Assembly: GCA_044598425.1 (NCBI GenBank)
Contig: CP172536.1
Span: 744,001 to 808,000, forward strand
Length of the DNA: 64,000 nucleotides
Direction of reading: 5' to 3'
Source: JAEVLT01 sp044598425
GTDB taxonomy: Bacteria > Bacillota > Bacilli > Bacillales > Cytobacillaceae
The position numbers and the translations under genes were made by a program. Under the pieces are notes generated by a model. The model was not told where the DNA came from. It saw nothing but the letters and a program-made list of their open reading frames with translations, and searched no databases. The first letter of the stretch is position 1. The number at the start of each line of letters is the position of its first letter. Positions 37,305 to 46,090 of this stretch are shown here, piece after piece.

Positions 37305-38336
37305 ATGACAATGCAAGCGGTATTTTTTCCAGGAGATAAGAAGGTAGAAATTCGTGAGGTTGAAATTCCTTCACCTGGTCAAGGAGAAGTGTTGGTTCAA
37401 TTGAAAGCGTCAGCGATTTGCCGTAGTGATATGAGTTTGTACTATGGAACATCCGTTTTTGAAGGAACAAAATGTGGGTGTACGGTTCCAGGACATGAGC
37501 CTGCAGGTGTTATTTCGGAAGTGGGGAAAGGAGTATCCAACTTCAAGCCTGGAGACCGGGTTGCAGTATATTTGGCTCTAGGATGCGGAGAATGCCCTCA
37601 TTGTAAGAGCGGCTATAAAATGTTCTGTAAGAAATTTAAGTGCATCGGTTTTGATGCACACGGCGGAGACGCGGAGTACATGGTGGTCCCGGCTGAAAAT
37701 TGTATGAGACTTCCGGATGGAATGAACTTCGTAACGGCAGCTGTTTCAACAGATGCGGTTGGAACTCTTTATCATGCACAAAAGCGCATAGGAATTTCAG
37801 GGAGAGATTACCTCGTTATTTTTGGAATGGGACCCATGGGCGGAGCAGGAGTGATGATTGCAAAAGGCTTAGGAGCAACTGTTATTGCTGTCGATATGCT
37901 GGATGAGCGCTTGGAACTTGCCAAGGAATTAGGTGCAGACTACGCTATAAACGGTAAGAATCAAAATGTGCAAGAAGAAATTAAACGTATTACGAATGGT
38001 CTGGGTGCAGACGCAGCTATCGATTGTTCAGGAAGCCCATTTGCAGAGAACGATGCATTAGATTGTGTTCGTGCTCATGGACGTGTTGCTTTTATCGGCG
38101 AAAGCAAAGAAACAATGATTAAGCCAAGTCAGCAGTTAATTCGTAAACAAATTACTGTGATAGGTTCTTGGTACTTCCCAATCCAAGAGTTTGATGAGAT
38201 CGCTGAGTTCATTGTGAGAAAAAAACTGCCTGTTGAAAAATTAGTAACGCACCAATTTAAATTGGAAGAGGCTGAAACAGCATTCCGTATGTTTGATGAA
38301 AGAAAAACAGAAAAAGCTGTATTTGTTTGGCAATAA
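37305..38336 (+). CDS. Zinc-dependent medium-chain alcohol/polyol dehydrogenase
   Basis: 343 aa, MDR family. The catalytic zinc ligands are in AICRSDMSLY and GHEPAGVI. The structural zinc is in CGECPHCKSGYKMFC (four Cys). The NAD-binding fold is FGMGPMGGAGVMIAKGLGA with an acidic residue after the third strand (AVDMLDERLEL), so NAD is favoured. It resembles threonine, sorbitol or inositol-type dehydrogenases. It probably oxidises a hydroxyl of the transported sugar or an intermediate. ATG 37305 follows GGAGG. Confidence 0.92.
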   Translation: MTMQAVFFPGDKKVEIREVEIPSPGQGEVLVQLKASAICRSDMSLYYGTSVFEGTKCGCTVPGHEPAGVISEVGKGVSNFKPGDRVAVYLALGCGECPHCKSGYKMFCKKFKCIGFDAHGGDAEYMVVPAENCMRLPDGMNFVTAAVSTDAVGTLYHAQKRIGISGRDYLVIFGMGPMGGAGVMIAKGLGATVIAVDMLDERLELAKELGADYAINGKNQNVQEEIKRITNGLGADAAIDCSGSPFAENDALDCVRAHGRVAFIGESKETMIKPSQQLIRKQITVIGSWYFPIQEFDEIAEFIVRKKLPVEKLVTHQFKLEEAETAFRMFDERKTEKAVFVWQ

Positions 38337-38393
38337 AAAAATGGAAGCTAGACTATCAATTAAAAAATAAATTTTTAAAAGGAGCTGTTCATA

Positions 38394-39233
38394 ATGAAAG
38401 GTCTTTCTTTTAACACATGGGTTTACAGTAGTTTTCCAAATTGGGTTTCTTCTTATCCTTTAGAGGAAGTCATCAATCGTATTTCTTTATTTGGCTATGA
38501 TGCGATTGAGATTGGCTGTGCGGCACCGCATGCTTGGCCTGATTATTTATCTCCTGAAAAAAGGCAAAAGATTCTAAAACTATTAAAAGAAAAAAATTTA
38601 AAGGTATCCTCCATGCTCCCTGCACCTGGCGGTGGACCGGGTATGAATCCGAGTTCACCTTTAAAAGAAGAAAGGGAATTTACGATAAATCACTACAAAG
38701 AAGTCGTTCGTCTCGCACATGAATGGGAATGCCCAACCGTCATGTGGATTGCCGGCTGGGTCGTTTTTGGGACATCGCAGCAAGAGGCTTGGGATTACAG
38801 CTTAGCAGGCTTAAAAGAAGTAGCAGCATATGCAAAGGATCTCGGTGTGACGCTTGTAGTTGAACCAACTCCTGCTGATAGTAACTTAATTGAAACGGCT
38901 GACGATGCTCTGCTTTTGGCGGAACAAACAGGAATGGACAATGTGAAGGTTATGTTTGATACGTTTCATGCTCTATATCGGAATGAAGTAGCAAGCGACT
39001 ATGTATACCGCATGAAGGATAAGCTTCACCATGTTCATCTTGCTGATAGTGACCGCTTGCCTCCTGGTCAAGGCAAATGTGATTTTGAAGCGGTGCTTAA
39101 AGCACTAAAAGATATTAATTATAGTGGCTATCTATCGATGGAAGTTGGATTTAATTCAAGAACATCTGAACCGGATTGGTTTGCGAAAACATCGATTGCT
39201 TATTTAAAAGAAAAGATTAGTGAGATTTTTTAA
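38394..39233 (+). CDS. Sugar phosphate isomerase/epimerase-like protein (2)
   Basis: 279 aa TIM barrel of the AP_endonuc_2 family. Metal-site positions are in the Glu of AIEIGCAAPHAW, TLVVEPTPADSN, KVMFDTFHALY, HHVHLADSDR and SMEVGF. The layout is close to hydroxypyruvate isomerase or tagatose 3-epimerase-like proteins. AAAAGGAGCTG precedes the ATG. A hairpin follows, so it ends the first transcription block of the locus. Confidence 0.9.
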   Translation: MKGLSFNTWVYSSFPNWVSSYPLEEVINRISLFGYDAIEIGCAAPHAWPDYLSPEKRQKILKLLKEKNLKVSSMLPAPGGGPGMNPSSPLKEEREFTINHYKEVVRLAHEWECPTVMWIAGWVVFGTSQQEAWDYSLAGLKEVAAYAKDLGVTLVVEPTPADSNLIETADDALLLAEQTGMDNVKVMFDTFHALYRNEVASDYVYRMKDKLHHVHLADSDRLPPGQGKCDFEAVLKALKDINYSGYLSMEVGFNSRTSEPDWFAKTSIAYLKEKISEIF

Positions 39234-39246
39234 CTTCAAAGACAAT

Positions 39247-39277
39247 ATAAGGGGCTGATCTGACAGCCGCCCCTATA
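39247..39277 (+). terminator. Hairpin after the second isomerase gene
   Basis: GGGGC ... GCCCC with an inner GCTG/CAGC pairing. No strong T-run, so it may be a partial terminator or a message-stability element. Confidence 0.5.
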
Positions 39278-39377
39278 ATTCAATAATACAACAATATATA
39301 TCCACTAAATTTACGTTAAAAGACGCATGATTTAAAAATAATTAAAAATGTAATCGTTTCCTTTTGCGAGGGAGGTG

Positions 39378-39416
39378 GTGTCCTTTAAAGAAATTAAAAA
39401 TTACAGTTATTGCTGA
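39378..39416 (+). CDS. Possible 12-codon leader ORF
   Basis: GAGGGAGG is followed by GTGTCCTTTAAAGAAATTAA and ends at TGA after 12 codons (MSFKEIKNYSYC). The ribosome site is better than that of the downstream isomerase gene. It lies just after TGTAATCG (39350-39357), a half-match to the LacI operator. It may be a leader peptide or the remnant of a gene start. Confidence 0.25.
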   Translation: MSFKEIKNYSYC

Positions 39417-39450
39417 AAATGCTAAAAAACTCAAAAGGTGGTTAAAAGCA

Positions 39451-40272
39451 ATGAAAATAGGCTATCAAACGAATACGTGGGGCGGCGTGGTTGGTCACCC
39501 GGCAGGAGTGACTTCTGTGAAGGATCTCTATTATCTGGCAAACGGTTCGACTGAAGAAGCACTCAAGGATATTGCTGCAGCAGGCTACCAAGGTTTTGAG
39601 CTTCTTGATGGAAATCTTATGCAATATAAAGATAAAAAAGATGAGTTTTTAAAACTAATCTCTGATAATTCTTTAACATTCATAGGCGTATATACCGGCG
39701 GGAATTTTATTTTTCCTGAAATAGTAGAAGAAGAATTATCGAAGATTGAAAATGTAGCGACATTTGCTTCTGAATTAGGTGCACAGCATCTTGTTGTAGG
39801 TGGGGGTGCTATTCGGACAAATGGCATTATGGAAAGCGATTACATGGTTTTAGGAGAAGCACTTAATAAAGTAGTAGAGATCGCAAATAAATATCATTTG
39901 ATACCAAGCTATCATCCGCATTTAGGGACATGTGTTCAGTCACCTGATCAGTTAGATAAATTAATACCTTTAACAACGATTAATTTATGCCCCGATACCG
40001 CCCATATTGAAGCGGGCGGAGGAGATCCTGTTGAGGTAATTAAAAAATATGTAGATCGCATCAAATATGTACATTTCAAGGACTACGAAAATGGTGAATT
40101 TTTACCATTGGGGGAAGGACATCAAAAGTTTGATCAAATGCTCAAGGTATTAGATACTGCAGGGTACGATGGCTGGATAACGGTTGAATTGGACAGCTAT
40201 CCAAATCCTAAAAAGGGAGCAGAAATAAGTCGGCAATTTCTTTCAATGTATAAAACGTTGAAGTCCATTTAA
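39451..40272 (+). CDS. Sugar phosphate isomerase/epimerase-like protein (3)
   Basis: 273 aa, IolE/inosose-dehydratase-like TIM barrel. The start MKIGYQTNTWGGVVG resembles IolE/IolI proteins. Metal-site positions are in QGFELLDGN, IPSYHPHLGT, LCPDTAHIEAGGGDPVEVI, YVHFKDYENG and TVELDSYP. It fits a step on an inosose or 3-keto-sugar. ATG 39451 is preferred, with AAAAGGTGG in front; the open frame extends to 39364. It starts the second block of the locus (isomerase, SBP2, oxidoreductase). Confidence 0.9.
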   Translation: MKIGYQTNTWGGVVGHPAGVTSVKDLYYLANGSTEEALKDIAAAGYQGFELLDGNLMQYKDKKDEFLKLISDNSLTFIGVYTGGNFIFPEIVEEELSKIENVATFASELGAQHLVVGGGAIRTNGIMESDYMVLGEALNKVVEIANKYHLIPSYHPHLGTCVQSPDQLDKLIPLTTINLCPDTAHIEAGGGDPVEVIKKYVDRIKYVHFKDYENGEFLPLGEGHQKFDQMLKVLDTAGYDGWITVELDSYPNPKKGAEISRQFLSMYKTLKSI

Positions 40273-40303
40273 ATTTTCTAGAAAAAACAAAGGGGGGCTC
40301 ATA

Positions 40304-41476
40304 ATGAAAAAGATTCTATTTATTATTATGACAATTCTATTTATTACAAGTATTGCACTTGTCGGCTGCAGCCAGAATACCAATACTAGCAGCCAAGGGA
40401 ATGATAAAGCAGCTAAAACAGAAGATGCAGCTGCTAGTTCTGGTCCAATCACCATTAATCAGAATATTCCAGATAAAGAAATTTTAAGTAAAGGGCCTGG
40501 CGGAGAATCGGCCGTTTCAGCAAAAACGTTACAGCTTACAGAAGCGGATGTTCAAAAAATCAAAAAAGGACATTACAAAGCTGCTATTGTGATGCACTAT
40601 GCTGGTAACGACTGGGCAACTGCACAAATCAATGGCTTAAAAGCAACCTTTGCAAAAATGGGAATTGAAGTGATAGCGACAACAGATGCCCAATTTAAGG
40701 CTGAAAAACAAGTATCAGATATTGAAACTGTTTTGGCTAAAGAGCCAGATATTATCGTAAGCATTCCCGTTGACCCTGTTTCTACAGCTTCAGCATATAA
40801 AAAAGCGGCTGAAGCGGGAGTGAAAGTTGTGTTTATGGACAACAAGCCGAACGGATTAATTGCTGGTAAAGATTATGTAAGTGTTGTTTCTGCTGACAAT
40901 TATGGCAATGGGATCATAGCAGCGGATACGATGGCTGAAAAGCTTGGCAAAAAGGGGAAAATCGGCGTTATCTATCATGATGCAGATTATTTCGTTACAA
41001 AACAGAGAACGGAAGCATTTGAAAAAACCATCAAGGAAAAATATCCGGATATTAAAATCGTTGCTCGCGGCGGGATTGTATCCCCTAACGATGGCGAGAA
41101 AGTAGCTTCTGGGATGCTAACAAAGTACCCGGACCTGGATGGCATGTTTGTAGTTTGGGATGTTCCAGCTGAGGGTGCCATAGCAGCTGCACGTACAGCA
41201 GGGAAAAAAGATTTTGTAATTACGACGATTGATTTAGGAACGAATGTCGCTTTGGACATGGCTTCAGGCGGTGCTATTAAAGGTCTAGGAGCTCAGCTCC
41301 CATATGATCAGGGAATTTCCGAAGCTATTTTAGCAGGTTATGGGTTGCTTGGTAAAGAAGCACCCGCATATGTGGCAGTCCCATCAATGAAAGTAACAAA
41401 AGAAAATGTTTTGGATGCATGGAAGCTAGTTTATCACCAAGATGCTCCGAAATCGATTCAAAATGCTGCAAAATAA
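40304..41476 (+). CDS. Sugar ABC transporter substrate-binding lipoprotein (SBP2)
   Basis: 390 aa. The lipobox LVGC puts the lipid Cys at residue 22, followed by a Ser/Ala-rich linker to about residue 50 and then the mature domain from INQNIPDKEI. It shares nearly every motif with SBP1 (MHYAGNDWATAQ, VSIPVDPVSTAS, VFMDNKPNG, YHDADYFVTKQR, VWDVPAEG, GAQLPYDQG). No ATPase or permease is encoded with it, so it probably feeds the SBP1 transporter with a related ligand. Its N-terminal half is the closest match to the domain fused to the downstream kinase. Confidence 0.92.
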   Translation: MKKILFIIMTILFITSIALVGCSQNTNTSSQGNDKAAKTEDAAASSGPITINQNIPDKEILSKGPGGESAVSAKTLQLTEADVQKIKKGHYKAAIVMHYAGNDWATAQINGLKATFAKMGIEVIATTDAQFKAEKQVSDIETVLAKEPDIIVSIPVDPVSTASAYKKAAEAGVKVVFMDNKPNGLIAGKDYVSVVSADNYGNGIIAADTMAEKLGKKGKIGVIYHDADYFVTKQRTEAFEKTIKEKYPDIKIVARGGIVSPNDGEKVASGMLTKYPDLDGMFVVWDVPAEGAIAAARTAGKKDFVITTIDLGTNVALDMASGGAIKGLGAQLPYDQGISEAILAGYGLLGKEAPAYVAVPSMKVTKENVLDAWKLVYHQDAPKSIQNAAK

Positions 41477-41496
41477 AGAATCAGGAGGATACGAAA

Positions 41497-42684
41497 ATGA
41501 AAAAATTAAACGTAGGAATGATTGGCGGTGGTTTTATGGGAAAAGCGCATGCTCTTGCATACGCAGGAATGCCAATGTTCTTTTGGCCAGCTCCAGCTAT
41601 TCCTCATCGCCATACAGTAGTTGATGTTACCGAAGAATTAGCAAAGGATGCGGCTGCAAAACTAGGATTTGACCACTATTCTACAGATTGGAGAGCCGTT
41701 ATAAACGATCCGGAGATTGATATTATCGATATCGTAACTCCTAATAATACACATGCTGAAATTGCAATTGCCGCCGCAAAAGCCGGTAAGCATATTATTT
41801 GTGAAAAACCTTTAGCTTTAGGCGCTGAGCAAGCAAAGGAAATGTTGGAGGCTGTACAAGCGGCCGGTGTTAAACATGCAGTAGCTTTCAACTATAGAAG
41901 AACACCAGCCGTTGCTCTTGCGAAAAAATATATTGAAGAAGGAAGAATTGGGGACATCTTAAGCTTCCGCGGAACCTATTTACAAGATTGGTCTGCTGAT
42001 CCAAATTCACCATTATCCTGGCGTTTCCAAAAGAAAATAGCCGGTTCGGGTGCTTTAGGTGATATTGGAACACATGTTGTCGACTTTGCCCGATACCTTG
42101 TGGGTGAATTTGCAGAGGTAAACGCTGTAACCAGAACATGGATTCCAGAGCGGCCAATTCAAACAGGTGGAATTGACAAGTTAGGTACAGTAAAGAGCAG
42201 CGGAGACGAGGTCCCAAAAGCTCCAGTAGATGTAGATGATGAATTTATAACGATGATTAAATTTGAAAATGGTGCGATCGGAAGTATTGAGGCAACCCGT
42301 AATGCATGGGGGCGCAATAACTTCTTAACATTTGAAATTCATGGTGAAAAAGGTTCATTATACTTTAACTACGAGCGCCGAGATGAGCTTCAAGTTTGTT
42401 TTGCTGATGATCCAAGTGATGCGAAAGGTTTCAGAACAGTGTATACTGGTCCGGCCACACCCTATGGAGAAGGATTATGGCCAATTCCAGCATTAGGAAT
42501 TGGTTACGGAGAAACAAAAATTATTGAAACATATGATTTCTTTAAAGCGATAGTGGAAGAAACTGAAGCATCACCTAACTTTAATGATGGCTATCGCATT
42601 GAGTTGATTGCAGACAGCATTCTTGAATCCGCTCAAAAAGGTGAATGGGTACAACTTAATAAAACGGCTGCTGCAGTAAAATAA
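41497..42684 (+). CDS. Gfo/Idh/MocA family oxidoreductase (2)
   Basis: 395 aa. The Rossmann start is VGMIGGGFMGKAHALAYAGM, the catalytic-lysine motif is CEKPLAL, and a C-terminal domain carries AFNYRRTPAVALAKKYIEEG and GDIGTHVVDFARYLVG. It is longer than average with a proline-rich insertion (FFWPAPAIPHRH) near residue 30. It is not a close copy of the first oxidoreductase, so it may oxidise a different intermediate or the second ligand. ATG 41497 follows AGGAGG, and a terminator follows the gene. Confidence 0.92.
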   Translation: MKKLNVGMIGGGFMGKAHALAYAGMPMFFWPAPAIPHRHTVVDVTEELAKDAAAKLGFDHYSTDWRAVINDPEIDIIDIVTPNNTHAEIAIAAAKAGKHIICEKPLALGAEQAKEMLEAVQAAGVKHAVAFNYRRTPAVALAKKYIEEGRIGDILSFRGTYLQDWSADPNSPLSWRFQKKIAGSGALGDIGTHVVDFARYLVGEFAEVNAVTRTWIPERPIQTGGIDKLGTVKSSGDEVPKAPVDVDDEFITMIKFENGAIGSIEATRNAWGRNNFLTFEIHGEKGSLYFNYERRDELQVCFADDPSDAKGFRTVYTGPATPYGEGLWPIPALGIGYGETKIIETYDFFKAIVEETEASPNFNDGYRIELIADSILESAQKGEWVQLNKTAAAVK

Positions 42685-42689
42685 TTTGA

Positions 42690-42727
42690 AAAGAGGCTTC
42701 TCACGTGATTGTGAGCAGCCTCTTTTG
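42690..42727 (+). terminator. Terminator at the end of the sugar operon
   Basis: AAGAGGCT ... AGCCTCTTTT with an inner CTCAC/GTGAG pairing. It separates the operon from the fused sensor-kinase gene. Confidence 0.85.
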
Positions 42728-42738
42728 CTGTATTTTGC

Positions 42739-42759
42739 GGGGGGGGGGGGGGGGGGGGG
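42739..42759. repeat. Homopolymer of 21 G residues
   Basis: An uninterrupted run of 21 G on the plus strand, 12 bp after the terminator and 100 bp before the start codon of the fused kinase. Such a tract is exceptional in a low-GC genome and prone to slipped-strand mutation. Confidence 0.9.
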
Positions 42760-42859
42760 ATTGCGATTGCGATAGGAAAATAGTTCGTTTAAGATGGGTT
42801 TAATTAAAACAGATTGGATGGGGTGCTTAGTCAAAGATGCCATGGCAAGGAGGAATAGA

Positions 42860-45466
42860 ATGATCGATTCAAATAGTTCCGAAAAAGAGACTTTAGAGAT
42901 GGAAGTCATCCATAGGGAAAACCTATATCAGGAAGCTCTACAAATCATGTCGGAATGTGTATTTATACTCGAAAAGTCAGGTAAAATCGTTGTGCTGAAT
43001 GAAAATGTGGAAAAAGTAATTGGCGTAAAATCAAACCTTTTAACTGAATCTTTTTTGATGCAATTAGAATATGTCCGAGAGGACGGATCCCCTTTACTCT
43101 ATTCCGAGTTACCGGCAATGATCACCCTAGAAAAGGGAATTTCTTTCCAAGACGTAATTATAGGAATAAACGACCGAAAAAAAGGTGTTAAATGGATTTC
43201 AATCACTTCAAAGCCGCTTAAAATAAGCGAAAATGAGAGACAGGCGGCACTGGTCACAATTTCTGATATTACAGAAAGAAAAAAAATGGAAAACGCCTTA
43301 ATTCAAGCAAAAGAAGAGGCAGAAAAATTGAACATGGCCAAATCAGATTTTCTTTCTAAGATGAGTCATGAACTCCGTACCCCGCTGAATGGAATTCTTG
43401 GTTTTGCTCAGCTATTAGAAATGGATGAATCATTAAATGAACAACAACTTGATTTCGTGCAAGAAATTTTAAATGGAGGCGGCCATCTCTTAAACTTAAT
43501 TAATGATATTTTAGATTTATCTAGAATAGAAACAGGGAAATTAAATGTCTCTATAGAAGAGGTTGATCTTCTAAAAATGATCAATGAATGTATTAATATC
43601 GTTCTGCCACTGGCCAATAGGAAGAATATCAGTATTCATAAGCAATTCGATCAAGGGCAAAACCTATTTGTTCTTGCTGATCCTATTCGGCTAAAACAAG
43701 TCCTGCTTAATCTTCTGGATAATGCTATTAAATATAATGTAAAATATGGTAAAATAACTATTTTGTGTAATGTAGAAGAGGACGAGCAGGTAATTCATAT
43801 TGTGGATACCGGTGTCGGACTTTCAGTTGAAGAATATAATAAAGTGTTTGTTCCTTTTTATCGAATTGAAGGTACGAAAGAAGAAGGTACAGGCATCGGA
43901 TTGTCATTAGTTAAACAGCTCGTGCTTTTAATGGATGGGAAAATTAATGTGACGAGCCAGAAAGGTAAAGGAAGCGATTTCTTCTTTAGTCTCCCTCTCC
44001 CTAATGATTTAAAGGCTGTCATGCGATGGGGGGAACAGATTGAATCTCCTGCAGAAAAAGACGGCAAGGAAGAACAATACCGATTGTTGTATATTGAAGA
44101 TAATGAGTCCAACTTGAATTTAGTAAGAACCATTATTAACTCGCATCCTTCCTATTCGCTACTATTAGCTCGCACCGGAAAAGAAGGATTGTATATGGCT
44201 TCGTATGAAAAAGTGGATTTGATTTTGCTTGATCTTAACCTCCTGGATATCGATGGTTATGAAGTGTTTAATGTTTTGAAAATGAATGAACAAACGAAAG
44301 ATATTCCGGTTATAGCTGTTAGTGCAAATGCTATGCCGGGGGATATTCAACATGCATTAGACAAGGGATTTGATAACTATGTAACAAAACCCATTAATGT
44401 ACAGGAGTTTTTGACAATCGTAAGTGAGACACTAAATAGCGCAATTAACCAAAATATTCCAAACCATAAAATTTTAAGCATGGGACCGCATGGAGAGGAA
44501 GCTGTTTCGGCAAAAACACTTCAGTTATCTTTACAAGATCTGAAAAAGATTAGGGAAAAGGAATATAAGGCTGCCATCGCTATGCACTATAATGGAAATG
44601 ATTGGTCAAAATCTCAAGTAAAAGGGTTGAAGGACACATTTAACAAAATGGGCATTGAGGTAGTAACTGTGACAAATGCACAATTTAAATGGGAAAAGCA
44701 AGTGGATGATATTGAATCCATTTTAGCCATGAAAACAGATATCATTGTGAGTATTCCCGTAGACCCAGTATTAACAGCAAACGTATATCAAAAAGCGGCT
44801 CGTGCTGGTGTAAAGCTGGTTTTCATGGAAAATACGCCCAAGGATTTACGGTATGGAAGGGATTATGTAAGCGTGGTTTCCGCAGATAACTATGGAAACG
44901 GTATCGAGGCTGCCCATATTATGGCCGAGAAGTTATGCGGCAAAGGCAAAATAGGGGTTATCTACCATGATGCTGATTTCTTTGCAACTAAACAAAGAAC
45001 GGAAGCATTTGAAAAAACGATAACGGAAGAATACCCTAACATTCAAATCGTAGATCGCCGCGGCATTACTGATCCGAATAACGGAGAAAAAGTTGCATGC
45101 GCTATGTTAAGCAAGTATCAGGATTTGAATGGAATCTTTGTCGTATGGGATGTACCGGCAGAAGGTGCGGTAGCAGCAGCCCGTAGTGCGGGAAGAAATG
45201 ATTTGGTCGTCACAACAGTCGATTTGGGGATTAATGCAGCTTTAGAGATTGCCCAAGATGGAATCATCAAGGGATTGGGTGCCCAGCTTCCATATCAACA
45301 GGGAGTGGCCGAAGCAATTCTGGCAGGGTATGCGCTAATCGGAAAACAAGCCCCGCCCTATGTTGCTGTTCCAGCTTTAAAAGTAATGAAAGAAAATGTC
45401 CTTGACGCTTGGAAACTGGTATATAACAAGGATGCTCCGGATATCATTCAATATACTGTTAAATAG
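42860..45466 (+). CDS. Soluble hybrid histidine kinase fused to a sugar-binding (SBP) domain
   Basis: 868 aa with no signal peptide or membrane helix. Order: PAS domain (about 20-140), HisKA with His170 in MSHELRTPLNG, HATPase_c with the N-box Asn in LLDNAIKYN and G-boxes DTGVGL and GTGIGL, then a receiver with Asp458 in LLDLNLLD and Lys510 in TKPIN. From residue 529 (nt 44444) to the end comes a complete type-I sugar-binding domain paralogous to SBP1 and SBP2, lacking exactly their signal, lipobox and linker. Two typical ligand positions differ (FMEN for FMDN, PYQQG for PYDQG). AAGGAGG precedes ATG 42860. A cytoplasmic sugar sensor is inferred. Confidence 0.93.
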   Translation: MIDSNSSEKETLEMEVIHRENLYQEALQIMSECVFILEKSGKIVVLNENVEKVIGVKSNLLTESFLMQLEYVREDGSPLLYSELPAMITLEKGISFQDVIIGINDRKKGVKWISITSKPLKISENERQAALVTISDITERKKMENALIQAKEEAEKLNMAKSDFLSKMSHELRTPLNGILGFAQLLEMDESLNEQQLDFVQEILNGGGHLLNLINDILDLSRIETGKLNVSIEEVDLLKMINECINIVLPLANRKNISIHKQFDQGQNLFVLADPIRLKQVLLNLLDNAIKYNVKYGKITILCNVEEDEQVIHIVDTGVGLSVEEYNKVFVPFYRIEGTKEEGTGIGLSLVKQLVLLMDGKINVTSQKGKGSDFFFSLPLPNDLKAVMRWGEQIESPAEKDGKEEQYRLLYIEDNESNLNLVRTIINSHPSYSLLLARTGKEGLYMASYEKVDLILLDLNLLDIDGYEVFNVLKMNEQTKDIPVIAVSANAMPGDIQHALDKGFDNYVTKPINVQEFLTIVSETLNSAINQNIPNHKILSMGPHGEEAVSAKTLQLSLQDLKKIREKEYKAAIAMHYNGNDWSKSQVKGLKDTFNKMGIEVVTVTNAQFKWEKQVDDIESILAMKTDIIVSIPVDPVLTANVYQKAARAGVKLVFMENTPKDLRYGRDYVSVVSADNYGNGIEAAHIMAEKLCGKGKIGVIYHDADFFATKQRTEAFEKTITEEYPNIQIVDRRGITDPNNGEKVACAMLSKYQDLNGIFVVWDVPAEGAVAAARSAGRNDLVVTTVDLGINAALEIAQDGIIKGLGAQLPYQQGVAEAILAGYALIGKQAPPYVAVPALKVMKENVLDAWKLVYNKDAPDIIQYTVK

Positions 45467-45537
45467 AATTGAAAAAGGTGAAGCTAAAAGTTGTTTTGGT
45501 AGCGTTTTAACATATAGGATAGTATGCTTGAAATAGA

Positions 45538-45601
45538 AAGAGGCTGACCCAAAAGGTTATGAAACATTGACCTTTAGGGCCCAGCCCTTTTCTTTTTATT
45601 G
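45538..45601 (+). terminator. Hairpin after the fused kinase gene
   Basis: GGCTGACCCAAAAGGT pairs imperfectly with ACCTTTAGGGCCCAGCC and is followed by TTTTCTTTTT. The GAGGCTGACCCAAAAGGT arm also looks like an insertion-sequence end, so the terminator may derive from the IS1182-type element that follows. Confidence 0.65.
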
Positions 45602-45655
45602 TTTTTTTGGCTTTTTTTGGATGATGCGGGCCAAAAGAGCGGGGATTTCCCCATT

Positions 45656-46090
45656 TTATTTTGCTGTTTTTTGCTCTTTTTGAGTGGATGTTGCCCACTT
45701 TTTCAACTTGTGGGCAACACAAATAAGACCCCATTCCACCGTTGTTTTTGTTTTGGATAGGCCTCTTAATGTGAACCGTTGGAAGTGGCTGTTATACTTA
45801 ATTTGACCAAATACAGGCTCCGCTTCAATTTTCCGTTGTCTATACTTCTTTTCCCCTTCCTCAGAGGTTAATCTTTCCCGGACTACTTGGCGCTGTTTCT
45901 GGTTCTTCATGGAAACACTGATGCTTTTTGTGTCCTTTCCTTTTGCACAAGAAGATTGAAAAGGGCATCCATGGCAGTTTTTTTGTACAAAGCTCATAAA
46001 TAATTTTTACCCTCTGTTTATCAGCCAAACCAAAAAGGATCGGGCGATTTTTCTTATGAAGTGTTTTCTTATTTTTTACCGGTATCAAAG
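45656..46090 (-). pseudogene. IS1182-family transposase, C-terminal remnant with a frameshift
   Basis: The minus-strand frame 45656-45997 encodes the transposase tail: CHGCPFQSSCAKGKDTKSIS, RQRKIEAEPVFGQIKYNSHF and RFTLRGLSKTKTTVEWGLIC. A second frame just upstream (to about 46090) reads VKNKKTLHKKNRPILFGLAD, so a frameshift separates the two. The N-terminal half and the left end are missing. It is a dead copy. Confidence 0.85.

Noticed and set aside
42860..45466. The fused kinase-SBP gene as a mere annotation or frameshift artefact
   Set aside because: The frame is continuous across the junction, both halves keep their motifs to the last residue, and the join removes exactly the export signal. 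Only an assembly error could still explain it, and that needs read data.
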